A stretch of DNA of 64,000 bases from Linepithema humile (lineage: Eukaryota > Arthropoda > Insecta > Hymenoptera > Formicidae): assembly GCF_040581485.1 (NCBI RefSeq), contig NC_090129.1, positions 3,520,501 to 3,584,500 on the forward strand, read 5' to 3'. Shown piece after piece: positions 12,046-23,643 of this stretch; position 1 is the first letter of the stretch; the number at the start of each line of letters is the position of its first letter. The position numbers and the translations under genes are program-made. Under the pieces are notes generated by a model. It worked only from the letters and a program-made list of their open reading frames with translations, did no database searches and was not told where the DNA came from.

Positions 12046-13913
12046 ATCTGATTTTAAACGCGATTGATCCATACCGCGTGTCGCGTAATGGCGTTTCACG
12101 GTTTAACTTTCGACGGAAACGGGTATTAATGCGCTTTTTTATACGACACTGTGATCGGGATTTTCGAGTCTTCTCTCCGTGATTTATCATCCCTTCTCGG
12201 AAAAACGATCGAGAGATCGCGCGATTACGTAGAATTTTCGCAGAAATTTCCGATATTAATCCTCCCCGTTATCGAGTTCTTTTACAGCTTTTTCCCGTAA
12301 AACCATCCATAAATGCAGTGTACATTTTAAACGTGTTTTAAGACAAATAAACGCAACGTTTAATCGAATGCTGCATCGAAAATGTATTTCCCGTATCTCA
12401 ACGCGGCATATTGATCATTAAACTCAACACTAACCACCGGGCATTAACCGCTCTTCGTTACATGAATATACAATTTCGTCACATCGCATATTCAAGCGAG
12501 ATTTACTCAGTAGTTGTCAAATGAAAGTTCCACATGCGACAATCCGCTTTCCGCAACCTGTCGATTCCGAGAAAGAATCGTGGATACGCGCGAGTCTCCG
12601 GGGAGGAATAGAGCCGACGGTAGCGTTAAAGTAAAATACCTGCGGTCCGCGGAAAGAAATCACGGCCATCAGGATGCATTATCCGGCCGGCAGCGCGGTA
12701 TATTGTAAACACACGGACGCGATAGAAAGTTACTTCCACAAGAAGCGGAATTGATTGTCGTTCCATGACAAGTCGGGGTCGTAAGTTCGCGCAAGTGTAT
12801 AAATCGCCACACGCGTTTTCTCTTCACTCTTCAACCGGTTCTATTCATTCTTCAAAGTCCTTTCCGAAGACTTTCTAAAATTTTCGTTTAGAGAATCGTT
12901 TAACGTGTATTTTCACCGCGCTATCTTTTTACATAAACTTTTCACATCAACTAATAAAACGTTCAATATCTACGTTTTAAGTGGAAATGCGGAGAAAAAA
13001 AGCTGTGCAAAGCGATACAGTTCGCAATCAGCTTCATGAACGCTGGGTGAAACGAATTTATTTCAAAATAACGGAAAACCTTCAACGTGAGTGAATGAAA
13101 TATAAGAGCTCCTCTACGTGCATTCGGGGTTTTCATTTTGTATCGTTACCCTCTTCGCTGCAACAAGTTTTATTTGCTGTATATTTCGCTCGCTGAATCA
13201 TAATGTAAAGCACGCGTAAAATAACGAATTAAAGAGCACTGCAAATACTTCCCATTTTCGCTATTGGCAATTTTCAAGCTAAATCAAAAATAATCATAAT
13301 TGTGTATACAACTCGATACATCAAATTATATTACATATTATATATTAAAAATGGTATCAAATTCTGTTATATAATAAATCGTTCAAAAAGAATTTTAAAG
13401 AAAAGATAGAAAAGGAACATTTGGAATTACGAGCGAAATCGTGGACGTGTTCGGTCGAGAAGATCGATCGGTCGCGCGACAATTTGTTCGAGCTTGCATT
13501 CACTTGTATTCCAACCGTGCGCGTGCGAGAGAGAGAGACAGAGAGAGAAAATCGCTCAAACTCTTCCGTCGCATTGTCGTTTCGAAACTACAGGCGCGGT
13601 ATGACGATATCACGGGCGAATTTACGAGCGGTTGCGCGCCACAGTTTCGACTTGGTGGTGGCCAACGGTCGTTAACGCGTCGAGCTCGTGCATCAGCATT
13701 AACCGCGGTATACCGACACAGGACCCGTCGGAAGGGACAGGTGCATTGTTAACGGTGGCTCGCAATGAGTAACAATAGCGGAAGCCACCCCGCGAATTAG
13801 TCGCCGCAAAGTGTTTCGCCGCGTGAGCACCCAGATTAGGCGCAGGTTTAACGAGTCAAACTACCGCGACGTTTGTTTCGGGAAACGCACGTAATCCTGC
13901 ATTGCGTGACCTC
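12046..13913. other. non-coding, no gene seen
   Basis: This is mixed composition with a GC-rich patch at 13,430-13,910 carrying a short imperfect GA tract near 13,528-13,550. Open frames here are short and overlap in several frames, which is typical of composition rather than coding. Confidence 0.55.
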
Positions 13914-13939
13914 AGCTTCGCCTCGCAGCTTCGCCTCGC
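13914..13939 (+). repeat. two perfect 13-bp tandem copies
   Basis: The unit agcttcgcctcgc occurs at 13,914-13,926 and again at 13,927-13,939 with no gap. A partial further match follows. It sits at the right edge of a GC-rich island. Confidence 0.8.
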
Positions 13940-16900
13940 GCTCGCTGCGAATTGATTGAGATAATCTTACAAAAGAAATCTGAATTTCTCGTTGAAATTT
14001 CAAAAACAAAATGTTTTTCAGCTTACTCTTTAGTATTAAGCCTAGATTACTACTGTGCGCTTCTAGTGTACGTCATCACTACTGTGTTTTTATATAAGAT
14101 AACGATTTTAAATACTTATTGTAAATTTGTGTAAGAAAAATTTAATCTTAATTAATCAAAACAACATGTAATTTTATGTAAACTTTATTTTATTTTTTTA
14201 AATATAAGAAAGCTTTTACTCGAGAACAAATATTTTGAGTCGATTATAAAAAATACAAACATTAGTAATCCAAGGTTATATTAATCTAGTACAAACATTT
14301 AAATTGAATAAAAAGAGTAAACATAAAAGTGAACGCTAATGTGGTCACGAGAAATGTCGTCAGAAATACTAATCATATTGTAGTTATCACGGAATCCAGT
14401 TGTTAAAATAAAAACAATGTAGCGTGATCGGGCGAATTTGTGCCGGTGTACAATGTAAAACCGGCGCGCATAAAACCGAATCGTAAAACTCGTCGCGTGC
14501 TTTTAAATCCTTTAAAAAAACAAATCCGGTTTTTGTGGATTTATGTAAACGTAAAAGACGCAATATGCAACTGCGCAATGCCGCATCGAGCAAACGCGAG
14601 CGCGAACACATCTCTTTTTAGATCTCCATCTCTTTCCATTTAGACGGCGTACATCGAAGTCGATGGGGTCAATTGTCAATATTTTCCGCTCTATTAACGA
14701 ATACAACGATTCGTTAGGTTCATATAGAATATTTTACACGATTATTATAACACGGGTGTATTTCGAGTTAATCTTACGAAATTATATATTCTTTGCAGAG
14801 TTGATGTATAAAATATTCTAACAATGTACAGCTTTTGTATAATTTTTTGGATTTTCGCTCAAATGCGCATTTCTCAAAATTTAATATTTAATTTTTCATT
14901 GTGATTTATGACGCTTTTTTGACAAACTCATTGTAATCGTATGATATTTTTAAAATAATTCCACATAATATTTTTTTAACGTTTTTGCAAATAACAAAGA
15001 GGTAGAAAGAATAATTTTTTAAATTCCTTGAAAAAGTTACTTTTAATTACTAGCATCAAGGCACTAAATCCTGGGATAAATATACATATGCATGTCTAAA
15101 ACAAGATTAAAAAATAATTTTAATAGCCACCATGTATAGTGTGTTGTTTCTGGCATTTTGTTTGTGGCAGTGACAAAGCGCTTGTAGAATTAAGGATACG
15201 AAATGGTTCACAAATGTGAATAATGACGTTCTCTCTTCACGTACGCATTTCGCGTTAGATTTAATTAAATTTCCCGTCGTGTTAGAACTATCGTCTTTGC
15301 TTCCAAGCACTGTCGCGTTCTCAAATGCTACACAAATACACCCAAACAACCTATGTAAATAGGAGTGGAATTCTGAACCAAATCTTGCGGTACTGAAAAT
15401 CGCGATAAGATTAATTTTCTTCTTGAATTTTCTCGATCTTTTTTCTCATTATTGCGCCTTATTGTTCGCTGAATTTTCAGAGGCAAAACTGAGAAGCTCA
15501 TGTTGATTTTATCGAATTATAAAAATATTGGTTCTCATTCATGTAATCACAATATAGAAAATTAAATTTTTAATTAAACTTCACTGCAAATTTCTCGTCT
15601 AGCATAGTTCGGTGCGATAAACAATGCAACAAAAATTGCTCTCAACGGAAGCGATACACGCTCTAATACACGCAAGCCGCGAGAAATTAATCTCTCATGC
15701 TGATCGCGATTACACGCGATCCTAAGTGATCTATCAAAACGACTACATTTTCTGCCCGTAGTTTTTAATGCGCGCTAATGCGCCAAGATGTAACACCGCC
15801 ATTAATTCACATTACACACTTAACGTAGCGCGGGTGTCACGAGCATGCCGCTGTCAGTAGCAATGACGTAGCTTTCGGTGCAAGCGGCGATTAGGCGAAC
15901 GAAGCCCTCGCCGGCGCGCTCTGCTTCACGAGAGAGAACAGTTGACGTTTTGTCGCGCTTATCATCGACGCGGCGCGCACCCATGTACGCACGTGTGTGC
16001 ATGACGCCGATAAGGGTCGCGGCGCTCGAGACGTAACACACTCGCGATTATCGCTCGCGCGAACGTAATCGCCTGTCGACGCGATTTCGTCCGTGGAACG
16101 CGTATAACGCTCAAATAAATTTGTTTTTACCCGACAACAGCAGAATGTCCGGTATTTGCCGACTGAAAATTTGCGCGGCATGTTAAATTTTATACCCGCA
16201 CCTGGGCCATAATATCAACGCGGCTTGTTTATTTCCGCCGTCGCAACACACGAAATTGAGTCGGTCCGCGACATCGACGGGCCATTTAAATCTTTTCGTT
16301 TCGAACCCGCGCTTCGCGCGATCTGTCCATCTACAATTTACGATAGAATTGCGTCGCTACTTTTACGCGCGACGCATAAATATTTTTCGAAATCAGAATC
16401 ATACTATTTTGTTTTAATAGAGCCATAAAGTGAAGTAATAAACTTTACCTTTTGCAACGTTCAAATAAACTGTATGATTTCTGCATATGTAATTTAAAGT
16501 CTCAATTCACATAAAACAAGATAATTGATTTATTTATAATATTATTCGCGTAGTATTGTTCGTAACATATCAAAGCGATTACTTTACCGTACGCTATCCT
16601 GATTTATAGATAGAATTATTATATATAAATCGTGTGAAGCGAGGGCTTTAAACGTATTTCATTTGACGATCGCGTATCGCGAACGCCAGGCAATCACGAT
16701 GAATTTGCTGGCGAACAGAAGTTCATTTCGACGTGAATTTATATTCAACGACCGATAAGTTTGATTCGCGCATAAATCGCACGGCAACGCGCGCGCATTT
16801 CTCGTAACTTCACGGTAATTGAGTAACACAGGGTGGGCTCGTTGTACTGTAGTTTCTGACAATACAAATTACGTTACAGTTCGACGTGCCAACAGACAGT

Positions 16901-19900
16901 GTGTGCATGATCAGCATGCAATTTCAGTAACCCGGTCTACGCAGCGGTGCTCACAATCGCGTAAGTGTACTTTTTATTATTGCGTGAATGATCGATGCTG
17001 GGCCGTCGTTACATGTGAAGACACGCACCAGCCGGCCTCTGTTTTTTTCCGATAGTTCTCAATTATCGATCGAAGCCACGGTAATTTACCATGAATTCTA
17101 TCTTTTCGGTCGTTTACCTACGATTTTTTACAGCGTATAGTAATCGACATTCACTAATTTTTTATAAAACTTGTCGAAGCGAGCTAGCTGATTTTCCAAT
17201 TTCTCATTAATATGGAAAAAAAGTGAAATTCTGCAAGAAAAAAGACAGCGTGTGTATAAAGATCTTGAGAGTAGTGATTAAATTTACTGTATCTGAGATT
17301 CACTTTGATCGCAAATCTTCCGCTCAACTTTGCCGACGCCGAAAAGTATAAGTTTGCGTAATAATCCATCTTAGCGTTTATGCCTTTCGATGTCAGAGTC
17401 TGCAATGCTGCATATTTCATGCATTTTTCATCAAGTTTTTATGCAATATCGTCATGCAAACGACACGAAGCGCACGAAAGAACTGGGAGTACCGGCGATA
17501 TCACTTTATGTAGCGGGCCGTAAAAAGCGACTTCTCGTCGATGGATTGACAATCTATCGTGTCATTTATTCCCATTCTTTCTGCTTGATGTCGCGCGCGA
17601 GAGTTTTCTACCTTTATATTCCGGAATATTCCTCTTCCTTTCTTTCTCTCTTTCTCTCCCCGCGTATATACGTATAGCTTTGAAAGTCAATGACCGACTA
17701 GCAAATCATTTTTCACAATTCAATGCAAATAATTCGGATTAAAACGATTCACAGGCGCCGACGACTGAGCCAGTTTTAACACATGTTTTTTGAATCGCAA
17801 ATATTTCTGTCGGGAAGAATTTAAAAAAAAAAAAAACAACAAAATGCATCACGCTTGATGATTTTAAATGAAAACCGCGGTTTGTTAATAATCTGAAACC
17901 TGCAGTTTCCGAGTTGAACCCCAAGTAACTTGTAAGATCGATTTATTTACGAGAAAACTTCGCGTCTGCATCAACGAGATACGAAACTTGCGACATAGAC
18001 GAAAGGCCGAAGACTAACAAACCAGGGGTTTCGATAGCTTGAAATCTGATCTGGACAAGTACTCGCGTGTTGATAAGTACATGCGAATTGATGTAACATG
18101 AAATGAGGCGAACATTTTACATACTGAAGAGAAAGAGAGAGCGAGAGAGTTCACGAATTTGCAGAGTAAATCTATCAGAACGATATTACTGCGTAACGTG
18201 ACTTGAAAACCGCGCGAGCGTGTGTGTGAATCGCTTCATAAAGCGGAAGATGAATATTTTCCGAAGGGAAAATATCTGAGCATGCCGACACTTTAGCCGG
18301 GCGCCGTCGATTAGCATGCAAATGTCTTTAAATATTTGTAATCTCTCGAAAATGGCTGTGAGAGCCACGCTAATAAGAGCGCGAAAAATGTACTCACGAT
18401 ATTAAAATCATGAATTGTAAACATTGACTGAATGTGTCTCCGGAAACTTGAATGCATTTACTTTTCGCGAATGAATCGCGTCGTTTATCACCGCGAGAAG
18501 AGAGAAAATTCTATTACAAAACAATTTATTGTAATATTTACGCGACTCAATAATATATACACAGACAGATTTATTATTTTAAACTAAATATTGTAATTTT
18601 CTAAGCCGCTTACTCTGCGATTACTGTACGTATATTTATTGTGGAAAGTACATAAAAGATGCAGAGTACAAATGCATCATAGCAATAAAGTGGTTTACGG
18701 AAGCATTTCTCAGACAAGTAAATGTTTATGAGCAGAGGTGAGAAATCTTGCGTTAAGTATAATATATACATGAACAAGAGAGAGAAGTAAACTAGAATAC
18801 ATAGATGACTATATTCTTGTGTTAGAGTCTCTTTTTACTTTAACTGCACGCGACGTCTCACACATTTCGCAATTAAGATAGTACTACAAAATAATAGCTA
18901 AAATAAAATTATGAAAGATGAGTAAATAACTTCTTGAAGGAAAAAAGAGTTAAAATGATAACAATAAAGAACTTGTTATGCATTTCTGTACGATTATTTT
19001 GAAATGTAATTAATATATTGTTAAATAATTAAGAAATAACTGAATATTAATGAGAATTGCATGTTAATGAGAATATTGACAGAATTTTGATTCTCTCTCT
19101 CGCGTGATTTCTATTTCAATTCTGCCACCGATTTAAAGCATTCCTGCGTGCCGTCGCGTCTCTAGCTATATTAAAGAACCGTAGCGGGCGCAACGCGCTT
19201 TTCCATTTCCTATATCCCGCAATGCTTCCTAACTGGGAACATGCAGTTTCTGAGACAGAAAACTGCAAAATAGCGATGGCTGCACGGCCCGGGAATCGCT
19301 TTTACGCGAAATCGAACATGCGGTGAAGCGCTCCAACAGCGTCGAATGAGGAAGGAAATCGCGCGACTACAGAGACAACAACAGCGACGAGGGCGACAAC
19401 CTCGACCTATCGCTTTCACAACTCGACGTCCGATTAATTATTTCCACGAATCCCTCGCTAAAGTTTTCCCCGCCGTTTCTTCCGGCAGCCACCCGTGTAC
19501 GCCTCGCCTCGCGACACGGGGCTAACGCCCAGGAGTTCTTCGACAGTTTGAGACGACGTCTCGAACTGTTTGCACGAACGTTTCTTGCTTTGATCATCGA
19601 TCGTTACGCCGCTCGAAATGAGAAAAGTCTGACAGCGTTTCCCCGTCGCGAACACTATCTTTCTCAAGTATTTCAAAGTTCAAATGAAATTCGATGTCGC
19701 GGCCACGGCTTTCATAGTACGACAATCACATTTGTTTTCTACGCTTACCTTCTTATTCTTATAAGTCGTTTATGAATAAAAGATTCTTTGCGTATACAAG
19801 TTTATTTTCTCGCGAAAAATACCTCCCAAGGAAATGTCTTAAAATAATCACGAATTTCGCAAACAAAATTCAAAAGTGAAAAATTTTTAAATTTTTTACT

Positions 19901-22079
19901 CTTCTGAATAATTACAATCTTTTGAACGATCGATACTTTCCTCGCGGAATTTTATATATTCCGCTGAAATAAGAAACGAATGGAAGTTTCATCGAACGTT
20001 ACGAGATACGTGAATATTGCAAAAGTAATTGTGTATGTATTCAGTGGCGCCGGTAGTTTGTCTACCGGAGCGCACCTTTCGCGCTCTTTCGCAATCCCGA
20101 AACATTAATGCGATGCAGCGTACATCGTAAAGGCACGTATCGTCGCGTTTACGCGATCACCTGGGACTGGCACTTCTGCTTCGGACAAGTTCAGAGGCAA
20201 TTTCGAAACTCCATTCTGGTGACAATCTATAGCGCAGCCGATGGTTGGATCAGCGAACGGTATATAGTTATTGACGTCGCTCGCATTCTCGTATTACCTG
20301 ATCGCTTTTACGAGGTGAAACGGAGGGGGAAAGAGAGAGAGGAGGGGGAGATAAAAAAAGAGAGAAGGAACGTACAGTCGGTGCCCGACGAAATAAATGA
20401 CGTAAAGAGTAAACGGGAAATAGGTCAGGCAAAAGTAAACATGGCCAGAAATCGAGTAAATTCGAAATGGCAAATTACTAGGCGACGAGTTACAAAGCGC
20501 TCGAGCGCGCACGCCGTACAAATGCACGGATGGCTCGACGATGCCGAATACTATCGATTGTTAAGTGCAAACGGAGATGACGGATAAATGGGTCGAAAAG
20601 CGCTCTCGGGAGTTGTTAAAACGCGAAATACGTTCGTTTCGGAAGAAGTCGCGAGTGTTTGCCATGAATATTCAGAGTTCTCTAAATCCGCGTACAACGG
20701 TACTACTCGCTAACGCGTAACGTATTCGCTCGTTTGATGGAAAAATAGCATTTTGCGTGAAGTTTTCGAAAGGCTCACGATAAATTTAAACAGACAGGCG
20801 TGTCAATAAATTATTTCCTTAATTAATACTCCTGTCTTTTTCTATTCATATATTTACGTATATCGGAAAAATTATGTCGAGTAATATTATACCCGTAATA
20901 ATCCTACTTTTAAAATAACATCGAGAATAATTGATCGTCTCGTTCGCAAGTAAAATCGTATATATCGTAGAATCAAATCGATTATCCAACTAATAAATAT
21001 TCGATACCATTCATTACACGAAAACTATAAATCTGCACGGATGTGGCGATGAATATGGGAATTTACGATAATCTCGGAGTTAAGCAATTTATCTTCAGGA
21101 TTTGAATATATGAAAGCAATAGACGCCAGCAACAACGAGAAGTTTGAATCATCTACAATTGTCGGTATGAATGTTATATTATTCGCGTTCGCATAAATGC
21201 TTGGATATGTTGCTTACATGTAATTAGACGGTTTCATAGATTTTTTTATATTTTGAGTAATTAAGTCTACCGAACTGAATATGTATACATACGACTTCGT
21301 ATTCTTTTTAAGAATTAAACATATGTGAATTGCAAATTCCGTTTAAGCAAGTCACTTCCCTCAATACTCCTCATCCATATTAATACAATCGATTATAAAT
21401 ACAGTGCACAATCGGAGCTTCTCTTAAACTCTACACATATTCCAGTCACCTATTTGCCCCAATTTACTTGGCGAGAGGCAGCTCTTACCCGAGCTGTGGA
21501 GACTCGCTCGAACTACCATTTGCGAGTCGGTAGCGATGGCGACGATAGGCGGCCACAGAACGATATTTTGGATCGAAATCACGCGCGATTTTCTCATCGG
21601 CAAGAAAAGGCGCACGCTAAGGCGTGTGAACAAAAGTAAAATGCAGAACCCGCGGCGCTACGAGCTGGAGCCTCAAAGGGCATCGACGTGTGTGCACATT
21701 GGCACCGGAGCACATCGTTTCTCGCATGCACACTGCTCCCCGACAATCGGATGCGCCCGCGTGCACACAGGCTCACGGCTCGATGCACTGGTCGTACTGA
21801 GCCGCGATGACGCACACCGGAGCGCTATATACTTACACGGATCAAACCGCCATGCTGCATCCCGTGTCTCGAAAGCGGTCATTTAAAAGAATAATTCGCG
21901 AAACGCTGCGCAAAGCGTGAAATTAACTGTCAATTTGCTCGTTACGTCAAAATTTATTTTTTAATCAACTTTCTTCATTACGGAAGCAGTCATAATTCCA
22001 GACTTTTGCACAATGTAACATGTGGAAATGTTACACGAATGGTACAAAGAGAAATCGAGATGACTAAGGGAGAACGCGG
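13940..22079. other. non-coding with GC-rich islands
   Basis: AT-rich DNA is punctuated by CpG-rich islands at about 15,780-16,200, 16,660-17,050, 19,140-19,700, 20,040-20,700 and 21,480-21,900. The longest open frame, 159 codons at 20,108-20,587 (+), ends in basic low-complexity sequence and has no recognisable domain. A 14-base A run lies at 17,823-17,836. No tRNA, rRNA or mobile-element signature was found. Confidence 0.5.
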
Positions 22080-22260
22080 ACGGGTTACTCGAGCCATTCA
22101 AAACCGCACACCCGACAATTGTGCCGTCAGAATTAATTAATTAATTAAGCTCCTTTTCCAAAGCAAAGATTCACGGCGATTACGCGGCTTTACCCATGTT
22201 TAGAGAATGACAGTCAGATACAACATTGCGGTTTGTTTTGCTCCACAGTAACGCTCGATA
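22080..22260. promoter_or_regulatory. candidate enhancer-like motif cluster
   Basis: Within 180 bases there are two Runx-type words in opposite orientation (aaccgca at 22,102-22,108 and tgcggtt at 22,227-22,233). A run of ATTA/TAAT homeodomain-type sites (aattaattaattaatt from 22,131) lies between them, and a TCF-like caaagcaaag word follows near 22,160. The motif matches are seen directly. Enhancer function is inference. Confidence 0.3.
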
Positions 22261-23561
22261 CTTCTATCTATCGGGTAATCCGGAAAATGCGAAAATAAAC
22301 ATTAAAAATGTATGTTTTAACAAACATAAAAACAATTTCGAAAGTTTAGTCTATTTATTTCTAATAATACATTTTTTAACGCTTTTTCGATAGATTTCAG
22401 TAATGAACTACGATGCAATTTTGATTCAATTAAACTCTAACAAATATTGTTATTAATAGTATTGAAAAAACTTAATTTTTTGACAATTTTTACTTTAAAA
22501 TATTGTAGAATTATAAAACAAATGTATGAAAGAGTAGAAAATGAACGAGAGTGAGAGAGAATGTTGAAATGTTTGACGCACGTTTAATACATCGTGCGGT
22601 ATGACTGTTTGAGCGAATGCCAGTGTGTATCAAAAGAATAATTGAAATTCCCGAAAAACAACGAGAATGTGTGCATACGGAATATAAAGACGAGCATTTA
22701 CGAGAGCGAGTAAACAATGTTTTCAGCCTTGTGAGACGAAAGAGAGTACAGTAAAAGTGATGAGGGTGTTTGCGTAGAGCGAATAAGAGTGTGAACAGAT
22801 CTAGTGGGATTGTAAGTAAATTGAATTATTTATACTATCAATAAATTGTTATTCTCGTTACTGCTGGCTGATGCAACCACATATCTCATAATATTAAGTA
22901 ACAAGAACAGCTGTGAAATTTTTGTCCAACAAAATTTTGAATTTATATTCCAAACAATGCATTGCTATAACTACTTGTCGCATTTTCCGAGACACTCTGT
23001 GTATGCGAGCGAGAAGCAAAACGGGCCCGGCTTTCTTCCTCACTTTGTACCTTCGTACGGCTTAAACTGGCTTCCAGCTCGACGCTCCGGAACTAAGTTT
23101 CCCGCGAAAGAGATGGATTTACGGTGGATTCTTCCTCAACTATTCCCCTCCCCAAACCGCTCACCAGGGGCGAAAAATTCATTCGCATCAAAGCCCAAAG
23201 AATAATGCAGGGCACCGGGTGAAGAAAAGAAAATGACGGAGTACAGAAATCCTCGCGCGAGAGATCGAGCTGGGATTTGCGGAGGCGTCGCGATCACTTT
23301 TTCGTATCGGAAATCCACCGTTCTAAGAATTGAACGACAGCGATCATATACATATATATATGCACTTACGTTTTCCAATTTGCCTATCAGTATGAATTTT
23401 TCGCTTAAGACTTAGACGCTTAATCCAACTTTAGTGACACTTACCTGGAACAGAAAAAAAAACAAATTATTCAAATATTGCTCGATCTTGAATATTGATG
23501 AATATAAATTAATGTAAAACCACAAGTTTTGATAATGCATGATAAATTAAAATCGGCATTT
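22261..23561. other. non-coding, no gene seen
   Basis: The sequence is AT-rich to 22,980, then moderately GC-rich to about 23,350. The 119-codon open frame at 22,846-23,205 (+) spans a sharp change of composition and shows no protein-family signal. Confidence 0.55.
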
Positions 23562-23643
23562 GCTTATAAAAGTTCTGTTCTATGTTATAAGTTAAGATAA
23601 ATGGCTATAAAAGTTCTGTTTTACGTTATAAGTTAAGATAAAT
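23562..23643 (+). repeat. 41-bp tandem duplication
   Basis: Two near-identical copies, each containing ataaaagttctgtt and gttataagttaagataaat, start at about 23,562 and 23,603. They differ at only a few positions, so the duplication is recent or maintained. The surroundings are AT-rich and non-coding. Confidence 0.8.

Noticed and set aside
20108..20587. 159-codon plus-strand open frame
   Set aside because: The middle is a purine-rich low-complexity Lys/Arg/Glu tract. The opposite strand is open too, and nothing resembles a protein family.
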